This document shows, piece after piece, positions 15,753-24,249 of a stretch of 64,000 bases of DNA. The notes under the pieces were generated by a model. It saw only the letters and a list, made by a program, of their open reading frames with translations. It did not search any database and was not told where the DNA came from. How positions within the stretch are numbered: the first letter of the stretch is position 1; every line of letters starts with the position of its first letter. The stretch spans positions 1-64,000 of the forward strand of contig WSLY01000002.1 in assembly GCA_013316825.1 (NCBI GenBank). The letters are read 5' to 3'. The DNA is from Lachnospiraceae bacterium (GTDB taxonomy: Bacteria; Bacillota; Clostridia; Lachnospirales; Lachnospiraceae). A program made the position numbers and the translations under genes.

Positions 15753-17678
15753 TTATACTCCCGTTTCCAAAATCAGCCTGTCATATACTTCCGTCAAGGT
15801 CTGTATCATTTTGGAAGCCAGATTATATCCGTTCTGATACCGCACCAGATTTACCGCTTCTTCGTCTTCATCCACACCCGAAATAGAAATCCGCTGGTTA
15901 TCAACGCTCATACTGATGTTCTTATAATTTTGACACAATGTCTTGGCGTTGCCTGCATTCAATGCCACATCGGAAAGGATACACTGCAAAAACTCGCTTG
16001 CCTTGCTTCCCCTGAAGCTCATCTTGGTCTTGTCGTTAGACATTACCTTAATCTCCGTAAGAATATCATACTGCGCTTTGCCATCGGAAACGTCTTTTTC
16101 CGTTGCAAGCAAATCTGCATCCTCAATCAAGGCAGCAAGCACGGAAAAGTTTCCGGCTGTCAGCTTATAATAACTGTCATCCGTCGCATCCACAATCACG
16201 GTGCTGTCCGGCTGCTGGTTGTCATAACGCTTTGTCGGGTCAAAAGTATACTGCTCATTGCTCGTCGCTTTCTTGCCCGTAAACATGATGGGACCCTGCT
16301 GCTTATAGGCATTGTACCCGCTGCTGATGATATCATTAAACTTCTGTGCGTAAGTACGCACCCACTCGTTCATCTGCTTCATATAATAAGGAATACCCTG
16401 ATAATCAATGCTGGTGCCGATGGACGCCTGCTTGCCCACTCTGTCATTGGTAAGCCTTCTGTCATTCAAGGTACTGTCCGATAAAACGAAGGTATAAGAA
16501 TAAGTCTCATTGCCGGCTGCATCGGAAACGCAGGTATAGGACCATGAATCATAATGATATAACTGGTTGCCCAGATTGATAACACCGCCCGTATCGGAGA
16601 GATTACATTTGTTTAAATCCTGCAAATATTCTCTGCCAACCTGCACCGTAACCGTGTCATGGGACACCATGTTGCCGTCCTTGTCTGCCACATCCTTTTT
16701 TCCCGTGCCCGTAATGGTACCTGTAAAATGCTCCGCATTATTACCGTCGCGCATCTCGATCAACCCTTGCAGCGTACCGCCCAGATTACGCCCGTACATA
16801 TTAAACTTTTCACCGTTCGTCCAATAAATATCATAGAGACCGTCAATATCCGTCTGATTTACTTTTTCATAAGAGGGTCTTGCAATACATTCAAGCTGCT
16901 GATAATCGTTGGTATTTACCAAAAGCTGCCCGCCGCCGATTTTAACAAGGAAACGGTGCCCGCCGGTCTCTCTCTCCGGATTGTTGGCATCTACAATAGG
17001 TATTTCCTGTGTCTCAATATCCACAATTTTGGAAAGCTGGTCTAAAAGCAAGGTTCTGCGGTCGCGCAGTTCGTTTGCCTTCGGGCCGGAAAGTTCAATC
17101 ACGTTAATCTGCTTATTGAGAGCAGCTATCTCGCCTGCAATGGAATTGATTTCATCTACCCGAAGCTTCAGCTCCTGATTGATATCCTTCTGTACCTTTT
17201 GCAAATTTGCCCACATACCGTTAAAATACTGCGTCAGGTTTTCACCATATCCGATATACTGCTTCTTGGCTGCGGTAACGTCACTTGCCTTTAACACCTC
17301 CTGCAGACCATTTATAGTAAACAAATCAAATATTGTCTTGAATCCGGTGGAAACTCCGTCATCTGCAAAATAAGTCTGGAGCTGGTCCATATAATACTCT
17401 TTGATTTCATGCTCGCCCAGATTGGTATTGGCAGCCCAGAATTTGTTGTCATAAAATTCGTCCCTGATACGCTCGATTGCAATCGTATCCACGCCGGCGC
17501 CGGCGCAGCCATATGTCTGAAAAATCCGAAGCGCATCACTCGCCTGCTGCACTACATGCTGTCTGCTGTACCCCTCGGTCTGCACATTTGCAATATTGTT
17601 TGAAGTTGTATTTAAAGCTGCATTGGAAGCAAGCAGCCCCGTATATGCTATATTTAATCCAAAAAATTGTGAGGGCAT
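15753..17678 (-). CDS. flgK: hook-filament junction protein FlgK, second copy (HAP1)
   Basis: 641 residues; ATG at 17678 after AAGGAGGAACGGGA. It begins with the rod/hook signature LNIAYTGLLASNAALNTTSNNIANVQTEGYSRQ and ends with VNLVRYQNGYNLASKMIQTLTEVYDRLILETGV. It is 16 bases downstream of the other flgK and clearly diverged from it, about 90 residues longer, so it is an old paralogue and not a recent duplicate. It may form a second ring at the junction or a variant junction. Exported by the flagellar system. Confidence 0.9.
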   Translation of the reverse strand: MPSQFFGLNIAYTGLLASNAALNTTSNNIANVQTEGYSRQHVVQQASDALRIFQTYGCAGAGVDTIAIERIRDEFYDNKFWAANTNLGEHEIKEYYMDQLQTYFADDGVSTGFKTIFDLFTINGLQEVLKASDVTAAKKQYIGYGENLTQYFNGMWANLQKVQKDINQELKLRVDEINSIAGEIAALNKQINVIELSGPKANELRDRRTLLLDQLSKIVDIETQEIPIVDANNPERETGGHRFLVKIGGGQLLVNTNDYQQLECIARPSYEKVNQTDIDGLYDIYWTNGEKFNMYGRNLGGTLQGLIEMRDGNNAEHFTGTITGTGKKDVADKDGNMVSHDTVTVQVGREYLQDLNKCNLSDTGGVINLGNQLYHYDSWSYTCVSDAAGNETYSYTFVLSDSTLNDRRLTNDRVGKQASIGTSIDYQGIPYYMKQMNEWVRTYAQKFNDIISSGYNAYKQQGPIMFTGKKATSNEQYTFDPTKRYDNQQPDSTVIVDATDDSYYKLTAGNFSVLAALIEDADLLATEKDVSDGKAQYDILTEIKVMSNDKTKMSFRGSKASEFLQCILSDVALNAGNAKTLCQNYKNISMSVDNQRISISGVDEDEEAVNLVRYQNGYNLASKMIQTLTEVYDRLILETGV

Positions 17679-17694
17679 TCCCGTTCCTCCTTAT

Positions 17695-19341
17695 TTATAC
17701 GGCAAGTGTATTAATCACATGCTCCAGCATTTCGCTGATAACGTTGATGTAGCGGCTCGCTGCATTGTACGCGTTCTGAAACTTAATCATGTTGGAGAGT
17801 TCTTCGTCTGAAGAGACGCCAATCACCTGCTCCCGTGCACTGCAGGTTGCCTCCACCGTAGCTTCCTGATTTGCAAAGATACTCTGAAATACATAGCCTG
17901 TGTTTGCCACCTGCTCTACCAAGTCCGAATAATAATCAATAAAATTTGTCTTTTTCTGCACATTCGGGTTGATGGTGTAGCTTTCTTCCATAAATGCCGC
18001 TTTTAACGCATTTGCCGTCGCATAATCTACTTCTTTATCTGACAGCTTAAAGTTCAGCATTGCCGGCTCCTGCAGCAAATGTCCGTTTACCTGTACATTC
18101 CCCAGCGTGTACATGGTACTCGTCTGATTATAATCTTCTTCCATGTACCGGAAGCTTCCGTCCGGCTGCTTTTCATAGCCATCCGACGATATCTTTTTGA
18201 AGAGCTGCAGCGGTGAACCGTCCTTGTCACACATATAACCGGTATCCGGATTGCTTGCGCTTGCCAGCACCTCGTTTATTTTTGTTGTCACATTGTGAAT
18301 CAACTGGTCAAACTCTGCCTGAATATTCATGACAATGGACTGTGAAATGCCGTCGTAATCATTTTCTATATCAGAATAATTTGCCCTGTGGTCGCCTCTT
18401 GCCAATAGCGCTGCCTTTAAACCGCCGATATCCGTATCTCTTGTAGAGGATATAATCTGATTCAGGTTAAATACCTTTGCATTCGTAATGTCATACTTCT
18501 TTGTGCCGTCTGACAGAAGCGTATACTCCGCATTCTGCGGCCAGAACGGCGTATAAAAACCTGTTGTTGCATCCACGTCCAGGCCAATTTCGTAGCACAT
18601 ACCGCCCTTGATAAAGTCGGTCCCTTCTATCTGAATGGCTATATTGCCGCCTGCGTCCTCTGAATAATTTATCTTGCAGAGCTTACTAAGCTCGTCAATC
18701 AGGTAATTACGCGTATCCCTGAGGTCGTTTGCACGCTCAATCCCGCCTGCTTCCACCTTGCGGATGCTGTCATTCAGCTCCAGTATCTGTTTGCCGTATT
18801 TGTTAATCTTTGTAACCTGCTCCGCAACTTTTAAATTCAGGCTGTCCTGATAACTTGCCAAATCCTTGTACACCGATGTGGCACGATCCAAAAACTCTGC
18901 GGCACGCTGTACCAAAAGCCCCTGCGTCACAGAGCTGGAAGGGTCCTTTGCCAGCTCCTGTACCGATGTCCAGAGATTCGTCAGGGAAGTCTGAAAATCT
19001 TCACCATTCAGTTCGCCGAGCAGAGACTCCACCTCATCAAGCACTTCTGCAGATACTTCATAAAACATACTGCGTCCGGATTCCTTGCGGTATGTCTTAT
19101 CCAAAAAATAATCTCTCACCTGTCTGACTGCGGTATAATTTACCCCGAGACCGTACTGCTGATTGGAAACTGCAGAGGGGTTTTTAGACATTGTAATGTA
19201 GGTGCGGGTGTCAAGCAGTGTCTGCTGCCTGACATACCCCGGCGTGTCTACATTCGTAAGATTGTGCGCCGTCGTATTGAGCGCGTTTTGACTTGTCTGT
19301 AATCCGGATGCTCCAATATATAAACTACCCATCAATGGCAT
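17695..19341 (-). CDS. flgK: hook-filament junction protein FlgK, first copy (HAP1)
   Basis: 548 residues from ATG at 19341, with GAGGTG upstream (the GTG inside that site is not the start). N-terminal MGSLYIGASGLQTSQNALNTTAHNLTNVDTPGYVRQQ and C-terminal SNMIKFQNAYNAASRYINVISEMLEHVINTL are the standard FlgK ends. It assembles between hook and FlgL. Between flgN, its chaperone, and the second flgK. Confidence 0.93.
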   Translation of the reverse strand: MPLMGSLYIGASGLQTSQNALNTTAHNLTNVDTPGYVRQQTLLDTRTYITMSKNPSAVSNQQYGLGVNYTAVRQVRDYFLDKTYRKESGRSMFYEVSAEVLDEVESLLGELNGEDFQTSLTNLWTSVQELAKDPSSSVTQGLLVQRAAEFLDRATSVYKDLASYQDSLNLKVAEQVTKINKYGKQILELNDSIRKVEAGGIERANDLRDTRNYLIDELSKLCKINYSEDAGGNIAIQIEGTDFIKGGMCYEIGLDVDATTGFYTPFWPQNAEYTLLSDGTKKYDITNAKVFNLNQIISSTRDTDIGGLKAALLARGDHRANYSDIENDYDGISQSIVMNIQAEFDQLIHNVTTKINEVLASASNPDTGYMCDKDGSPLQLFKKISSDGYEKQPDGSFRYMEEDYNQTSTMYTLGNVQVNGHLLQEPAMLNFKLSDKEVDYATANALKAAFMEESYTINPNVQKKTNFIDYYSDLVEQVANTGYVFQSIFANQEATVEATCSAREQVIGVSSDEELSNMIKFQNAYNAASRYINVISEMLEHVINTLAV

Positions 19342-19386
19342 AATAATCACCTCACGTCGTACATGGAAATTCCCATGCTTCGGATT

Positions 19387-19905
19387 TTAACTCTTCGCGT
19401 CGAAATCGCTTCTTGCGCTGCCCATCACGTCTCCTGCGTTATAGGCTCCCTTGTTGTAATTTGCTGTTTCAGGCGCCGCTTTCATCGCATGAAGCAGATT
19501 CATATCAAATGCAACCATCTCCAGCGAATTTGCTATCAGCTCTCTGTTCTGCCCGTTGATTTGCTGCATACTGCCCACAACACTTTTCAGACGGTCATGC
19601 ACTTCGGCAAGCTTTCTGCTCTCGGCAGGCCTGCTTTCCAGCATCTGAATCAGATTCACAAGCTTTAAAGTATTAACATCCTTGTTCATGACGTTGGCTA
19701 TATCTTTCATCACTTCACTTCTTTTATGTTCCAAGCGATTGATTCTATTCACCACTGTCTGTTCTTCATCCGTGATTTTTTGTAATGCCGGCAAATCCCC
19801 CGCCACAATGATGGGGGTCTTTTTCATCGATAATCCCAAAAGCGCTTCATATTCCACGCTTTCCTGTTCTAATACACTTATCAGATTCTCTACCAGACTT
19901 GCCAC
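19387..19905 (-). CDS. flgN: flagellar chaperone FlgN
   Basis: 172 residues, helical. N-terminal LVENLISVLEQESVEYEALLGLSMKKTPIIVAGDLPALQKITDEEQTVVNRINRLEHKR is typical of FlgN, which carries FlgK and FlgL to the export gate. A disordered tail follows. Four bases after flgM and just ahead of the flgK genes, the standard order. Confidence 0.93.
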   Translation of the reverse strand: MASLVENLISVLEQESVEYEALLGLSMKKTPIIVAGDLPALQKITDEEQTVVNRINRLEHKRSEVMKDIANVMNKDVNTLKLVNLIQMLESRPAESRKLAEVHDRLKSVVGSMQQINGQNRELIANSLEMVAFDMNLLHAMKAAPETANYNKGAYNAGDVMGSARSDFDAKS

Positions 19906-19909
19906 CGGA

Positions 19910-20185
19910 TTACCTCATTTCCTGATATTTTGCCAATAGCTTATCGGCAAAACTGCCCATATTCACTTCATAGGTACCCGCCGCGATACTCGCCTTAATA
20001 GGAGCCGTTACGTCTTCCCTGACATCAGGGCAATCAGCAACTGCGGTCTTGGCGGTTTGAATATCTTTTCCAAATCGGCTAATCTGAACCTGGTCGGAAA
20101 AGCTCGCTCCCGCGGATTTCTTAACCTGTCCCGGCTTTCTGGTATTATAAAGCTGTTGTACCTGATTATATGCTTCAATACGCAT
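19910..20185 (-). CDS. flgM: anti-sigma-28 factor FlgM
   Basis: 91 residues; ATG at 20185 with GGAGGAG upstream. Disordered N-terminus, then QVQISRFGKDIQTAKTAVADCPDVREDVTAPIKASIAAGTYEVNMGSFADKLLAKYQEM, the FlgM C-terminal sigma-binding helices. It holds sigma-D inactive until the hook is complete and FlgM is exported. First gene of the minus-strand flagellar block, with its own sigma-D promoter and therefore autoregulated. Confidence 0.95.
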   Translation of the reverse strand: MRIEAYNQVQQLYNTRKPGQVKKSAGASFSDQVQISRFGKDIQTAKTAVADCPDVREDVTAPIKASIAAGTYEVNMGSFADKLLAKYQEMR

Positions 20186-20230
20186 ATTTGACTCCTCCTT
20201 TCTGCAAACCTAATATGTTTGATATTATAT

Positions 20231-20257
20231 ATATCGTAAAAAAAGGGATGAACTTTA
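20231..20257 (-). promoter_or_regulatory. sigma-D promoter of flgM operon
   Basis: Minus strand TAAAGTT with TAAA at 20254-20257, 15 bases, TACGATAT at 20231-20238. The -10 differs from GCCGATAT at two bases; spacing is exact. The -35 sits inside a weak GGGA/TCCC stem followed by T7, which may also end the upstream HAD gene. Confidence 0.7.
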
Positions 20258-20267
20258 GCGTCCGTCC

Positions 20268-21104
20268 CTAAAAAAATATTTTTGTCAATTCTAACAGACA
20301 CTTCGCAACGCCGTCATTATCATTGCTGTCCACAATGCCTGTCGCAAGCTCCTTTAGCTTAGGCACGGCATTATCCACCGCATAACAGGCATCCGAAATC
20401 TCAAACATGGGAATATCATTGACGGCATCGCCAAAGGAAACAATTCTCTCGCAGCCCCACATTTCCTTCAATTTCCTGATTGCTTCCGCCTTGGTTGCCT
20501 TTTTGGGCATAATTTCGCACCAGTATTCCTCCCTGTACAGCTCCTGCTGCAAGGTACAGCGGAACCTGCCGTCCTTTTCCAAAATATGGTACAGCAGTTC
20601 AAGCTCTTCTTTTGCTCCAATGCAGGTATAATAAAACACCTCACCGTCATACAATCCCTTTCCATTCTGCAGCGGGCGCAGCCGTCTGTCCCATTTTCTG
20701 TTAGAAAGATAGTGCCTGATGCCATCGTTCTCCCGCGCCGTATTCCACGACACACATTCCCTCCCCTCCACATACCCATAGACAAGAGGACTAATGTTAC
20801 ATTTTTGCAGATTTTCTCTAATAACCCCCGCTTCCTCTCCGGTAAAAAACAGGGAGGACAAAATTCCGCCCGTCTGTGGCTGCACAATAAAGGCACCATT
20901 ATAGGTAATCACAGGATTTTTCGTACTCAGTCCCTTCGTTACCATCAGCGCCGAAGAGAGGGAGCGTGCCGTCGCATAGGTGAACAGTATTCCCCGTTCC
21001 ACCAGTCCGTTGATAATCCGAAGACTTTTCGGATTTATCCTGCTCTTTGTGTTGAGCAAAGTTCCGTCCAAATCCGTCACATACAAAGTCTTTCGCAAGT
21101 CCAT
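20268..21104 (-). CDS. Cof-type HAD-IIB hydrolase
   Basis: 278 residues; ATG at 21104 after GGAGGG. HAD motif I DLDGTLLNTKS (nucleophile near residue 11), motif II ATARS, a cap domain, and motif IV GDAVNDIPMFEISD. Family members dephosphorylate sugar phosphates or nucleotide derivatives; the substrate cannot be read from sequence. It has its own sigma-A promoter at 21125-21153 and lies upstream of flgM, but belongs to no flagellar pathway I know. Confidence 0.85.
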   Translation of the reverse strand: MDLRKTLYVTDLDGTLLNTKSRINPKSLRIINGLVERGILFTYATARSLSSALMVTKGLSTKNPVITYNGAFIVQPQTGGILSSLFFTGEEAGVIRENLQKCNISPLVYGYVEGRECVSWNTARENDGIRHYLSNRKWDRRLRPLQNGKGLYDGEVFYYTCIGAKEELELLYHILEKDGRFRCTLQQELYREEYWCEIMPKKATKAEAIRKLKEMWGCERIVSFGDAVNDIPMFEISDACYAVDNAVPKLKELATGIVDSNDNDGVAKCLLELTKIFF

Positions 21105-21124
21105 TCCGATACCCTCCTGTTTTT

Positions 21125-21153
21125 AGCATATAAGATAAGAAGAAATTCGTCAA
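21125..21153 (-). promoter_or_regulatory. sigma-A type promoter of the HAD gene
   Basis: TTGACG (21148-21153), 17 bases, TATGCT (21125-21130) on the minus strand, about 20 bases before the start codon. Confidence 0.65.
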
Positions 21154-21265
21154 AGGTTTTTTCCGGCAAAATGTTTGTTCTGTGATTTTCATCCTGTCTG
21201 CCGCATTTTTCTTGCCGATGTTTCTTTACGCGCAACTTTTTTAACCTTTGTTGCCTTTTAATCCA

Positions 21266-21294
21266 TTGTAATAACGGAACAAAAAATTTATAAT
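21266..21294 (+). promoter_or_regulatory. sigma-A type promoter of the XRE regulator
   Basis: TTGTAA (21266-21271), 17 bases, TATAAT (21289-21294), about 30 bases before the ATG at 21326. Confidence 0.65.
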
Positions 21295-21325
21295 ACTACT
21301 AGCAAAGTCTTATTGGAGATTATTT

Positions 21326-22438
21326 ATGAAAGAATTAAACATCGGTCCAAATCTGATAAAAAACCGCCGCAGGCGCGGCATCACGCAGGAGGCACTGGCG
21401 GAATACATGGGCGTTTCCAATGCTTCCGTCTCCAAATGGGAGACCGGCGCCACCTATCCTGATATCACGCTTCTGCCGCAGCTTGCCACTTTTTTTCATA
21501 TCAGCATCGACGAGCTGATTGGCTATGAACCGCAAATGACAAAAGAAGATATCCGCAGGCTCTACCGGCAGATATGCCATGATTTTTTTAAAAAACCTTT
21601 TGCAGAAGTTATGGGACATTGCCGCGGCATTGTAAAAAAATACTTTTCCTGCGCCCCTCTTTTGTTTCAGATTGGCAGCCTGTATGTGAATCACTGTATG
21701 CTTGCCGGCTCACCCGAAGCTTCTTCCAATACACTGGAGGAAGCCATGGAGCTCTTTATCCGCACCAGAGAAGAGACAGACGACGTCGCGCTGCAGACAC
21801 TGGCAATGAACATGCAGGCGCTCTGCCTGCTTCAGCTCGGACGAAGCGACGAGGTTCTCTCTCTGCTCTCTGCCCGGCCGGTACTTATGATGTCACCAGA
21901 ACCGCTTTTGGCATCCGCCTTTCAGATGCAGGGAAATCTGACAGAGGCAAGGCGCACACTGCAGGCAGGCATATACCAGACGTTGATTACATTATTGAAT
22001 CTGCTGTCCTCCTATATGGCTCTATGTGGGGAAGATACCGTTTCTTTTGAAGAATCGCGCAGGCGTATCCTTGCCATTGCGGAAGCATTTTCATTAAAAG
22101 ACCTGCATCCCGGCACTTTGCTGTCAGTATACTTGGTTCTTGCGCAGGAGTTTGCCAAACGGGGAGACGAGAGTCAAACGCTCGCCGCTCTGGAGCGCTA
22201 TACAGAGCTGGTTTCGTCCGACATCTATCCGATGAAGCTTCACGGAGATTCCTATTTTGACCTTCTTGATGAATGGCTGGAAAATACCCTTGCCTTAGGA
22301 AGCGATTTGCCAAGGGACGAGTCCGTCGTCCGCAAAAGCATGATTGATTCCATTGCAAACAATCCTGCTTTTGCCCCTTTTGCAAGCCATACACAGTTTC
22401 AGGATATCCTTCGCAGACTTAAGAACAGCCTGCGGTAA
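21326..22438 (+). CDS. XRE-family regulator with helical repeat domain
   Basis: 370 residues; GGAG upstream of ATG at 21326. Residues 5-62 form a Cro/CI helix-turn-helix (LIKNRRRRGITQEALAEYMGVSNASVSKWETGATYPDITLLPQLATFFHISIDELIG). The remaining 300 residues are helical and TPR-like. Such regulators often sense a ligand through the repeat domain. Directly ahead of an ABC-2 exporter pair that it probably controls. A TTGTGCC/GGCACAA hairpin (22460-22484) lies between them and may be an operator or attenuator. Confidence 0.85.
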   Translation: MKELNIGPNLIKNRRRRGITQEALAEYMGVSNASVSKWETGATYPDITLLPQLATFFHISIDELIGYEPQMTKEDIRRLYRQICHDFFKKPFAEVMGHCRGIVKKYFSCAPLLFQIGSLYVNHCMLAGSPEASSNTLEEAMELFIRTREETDDVALQTLAMNMQALCLLQLGRSDEVLSLLSARPVLMMSPEPLLASAFQMQGNLTEARRTLQAGIYQTLITLLNLLSSYMALCGEDTVSFEESRRRILAIAEAFSLKDLHPGTLLSVYLVLAQEFAKRGDESQTLAALERYTELVSSDIYPMKLHGDSYFDLLDEWLENTLALGSDLPRDESVVRKSMIDSIANNPAFAPFASHTQFQDILRRLKNSLR

Positions 22439-22459
22439 ACCTTCCGTTATACTCGGGAT

Positions 22460-22484
22460 TTGTGCCTGTGCGCACTTGGCACAA
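22460..22484. repeat. 7-bp inverted repeat between regulator and exporter genes
   Basis: TTGTGCC (22460-22466) and GGCACAA (22478-22484) flank an 11-base centre that is itself partly palindromic (GTGCGCAC). Candidate operator or RNA hairpin for the ABC genes. Confidence 0.4.
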
Positions 22485-22552
22485 ACTTGCTATGCACAAG
22501 CAATCAGTATGGCTTTATTGCTTCAAAAGCGTGCGCAGAAATGAGGATTATT

Positions 22553-23464
22553 ATGAACGCAGTTACCATGAACTCTTTATCCAAAATCTATGCGGGCGGT
22601 AAGAAAGCCGTCGATTCCGTAAGCCTAAGCCTCTCGCAGGGCGAAGTGTTCGGCTTCTTAGGCCCCAACGGTGCCGGCAAAACCACCACCGTAAAGCTGC
22701 TAAACGGTATGCTCTCGCCCACAGAAGGAAGCACAAGCGTATTTGGAATCGAACCTTCCCAAAATCCGGAAAAAGTACATGCGCTCTCCGGCGTCGTTAC
22801 CGAACACGCGCAGATGTACGACAGCCTCACCGGAATCCAGAATCTTATCTTTTACGGCTCTGTGTTTGGGCTTGGCGAAACGGAAAGCAAAAAACGCGGC
22901 ATGGAACTGTTGGAACAGCTTGAGCTGTCCGACGCAAAAGATACGAAGCTTGCCGCCTATTCTACCGGTATGCGTCAGCGCCTTTCTCTTGCGCGGGCCC
23001 TCATTCACCAGCCGCAGATTCTGTTTTTGGACGAGCCCACCTCGGGACTGGACCCCGAAAGCGCGCAGAATGTCCATTCCATGATACGCAGACTGTCTGC
23101 CGAAAAGGGCATCACCGTTTTTCTCTGCACCCATCAGCTCCGCTATGCGCAGGAAATTTGCACCCGCTACGGTCTTATGGCAGAAGGCAGGCTGATAGCA
23201 GAGGGCACTCTCGAAGCGCTCCGCAGCAGAATACATGCCGGTATGCAGGTAAAACTGAAAGTCAAAAATATGCCGCCGGACCTTGCCCGCCGCACAGACG
23301 ACGACACCTACGAACTTCCCATCCGGTCCGAAGACGAAATTCCACAGCTTGTGCAGCAAATTGCCGGCGCAGGCGGGCAAATCTATCATGTTTCCTCCAA
23401 GCTGCCATCTTTGGAAGACATTTATTTTACCCTGACAGGAAAAAAGGAGGAACTGCCGCAATGA
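22553..23464 (+). CDS. ABC-2 type exporter, ATP-binding subunit
   Basis: 303 residues; ATG at 22553 with GAGG six bases upstream. Walker A GPNGAGKTT (37-45), signature STGMRQRLSLARAL, Walker B ILFLDEPTSGLDPE and the switch histidine in FLCTHQLRYAQ. A C-terminal extension of about 90 residues is usual for drug, antibiotic or NatA-type exporters. The stop overlaps the permease start (CAATGA). It probably exports a peptide, drug or ion; the substrate is unknown. Confidence 0.9.
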   Translation: MNAVTMNSLSKIYAGGKKAVDSVSLSLSQGEVFGFLGPNGAGKTTTVKLLNGMLSPTEGSTSVFGIEPSQNPEKVHALSGVVTEHAQMYDSLTGIQNLIFYGSVFGLGETESKKRGMELLEQLELSDAKDTKLAAYSTGMRQRLSLARALIHQPQILFLDEPTSGLDPESAQNVHSMIRRLSAEKGITVFLCTHQLRYAQEICTRYGLMAEGRLIAEGTLEALRSRIHAGMQVKLKVKNMPPDLARRTDDDTYELPIRSEDEIPQLVQQIAGAGGQIYHVSSKLPSLEDIYFTLTGKKEELPQ

Positions 23465-24249
23465 AAAATCAGATACTTGCCATTGTCAAAAAAGATATTC
23501 GGGGAATCACCTCTAACCACCGGATGTTTGCCACGCTGCTGGTCGTTCCCATCGTGCTGACCGTTCTCGTACCTACGCTGTTTATCCTTATTATGCGTTT
23601 TGCCCCGACAGAAAGTCCCGACTTTCAAAAGCTGCTTGCCATGCTTCCTTTGGCGGAACAAAATGAGGACACTTTCAAGAACATGCTCCGCCTTCTGTTA
23701 AACTATATGCTTCCTACCTTTTTTATGCTGATTCCCATTATGGCGGCATCGGTTATGGCAGCCTGTTCCTTTGTAGGAGAAAAAGAAAAAAGGACATTGG
23801 AAACACTTTTATACTGTCCCCTGTCCTTAAAGCAGATTTTCCGCGCCAAGGTACTGGCGGCTTTCCTGCTCAGTATGCTGGTCTCTGCCATCTCCTTTGC
23901 GGTGATGCTCATCGTACTGGAAACAGAAACCTGTCTGCTTGCAGGCTTCTTTCTCCTGCCTGACGCCAAATGGCTGCTTATTCTGCTGTTGGTATCGCCT
24001 GCCGTTTCGCTGATTGCCATCACGCTGATTGTCAAAACCTCCGCCAAAGCCCAAAGTGTGGAGGACGCGCAGCAGGGCGCTGTTTTCCTGCTCTTTCCTG
24101 TTCTTATGCTGCTTGTCGGACAGTTTACCGGCGTTCTGTTGATTAACGCATGGCTTTTGCTCGTGATTGGCATTGTATGTGCGCTCCTTGCCGTATTGCT
24201 GCTGAAGCAGTCGATGTCACATTTCAAATATGAGACGCTTTTAAAATAG
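23461..24249 (+). CDS. ABC-2 type exporter, permease subunit
   Basis: 262 residues from ATG at 23461, with AAAGGAGG upstream; the open frame to the left is the shadow of the ATPase gene. About six membrane segments: one near residues 22-43, a pair around MLPTFFMLIPIMAASVMAAC, then KVLAAFLLSMLVSAISFAVMLIVL, WLLILLLVSPAVSLIAITLIV, and two at the C-terminus. The cytoplasmic CSFVGEKEKRTLETLLYCPLS motif is typical of ABC-2 permeases. Translationally coupled to the ATPase. The last 26 bases overlap the convergent CofE-like gene. Confidence 0.88.
   Translation: MKNQILAIVKKDIRGITSNHRMFATLLVVPIVLTVLVPTLFILIMRFAPTESPDFQKLLAMLPLAEQNEDTFKNMLRLLLNYMLPTFFMLIPIMAASVMAACSFVGEKEKRTLETLLYCPLSLKQIFRAKVLAAFLLSMLVSAISFAVMLIVLETETCLLAGFFLLPDAKWLLILLLVSPAVSLIAITLIVKTSAKAQSVEDAQQGAVFLLFPVLMLLVGQFTGVLLINAWLLLVIGIVCALLAVLLLKQSMSHFKYETLLK

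Noticed and set aside
23158..23460. Upstream extension of the ABC permease
   Set aside because: The extra 101 residues are Arg/His/Pro-rich shadow of the ATPase gene; ATG 23461 has AAAGGAGG and begins a normal permease.
22700..23461. 253-codon minus-strand frame opposite the ABC ATPase
   Set aside because: Antisense shadow of a gene with all ABC motifs.
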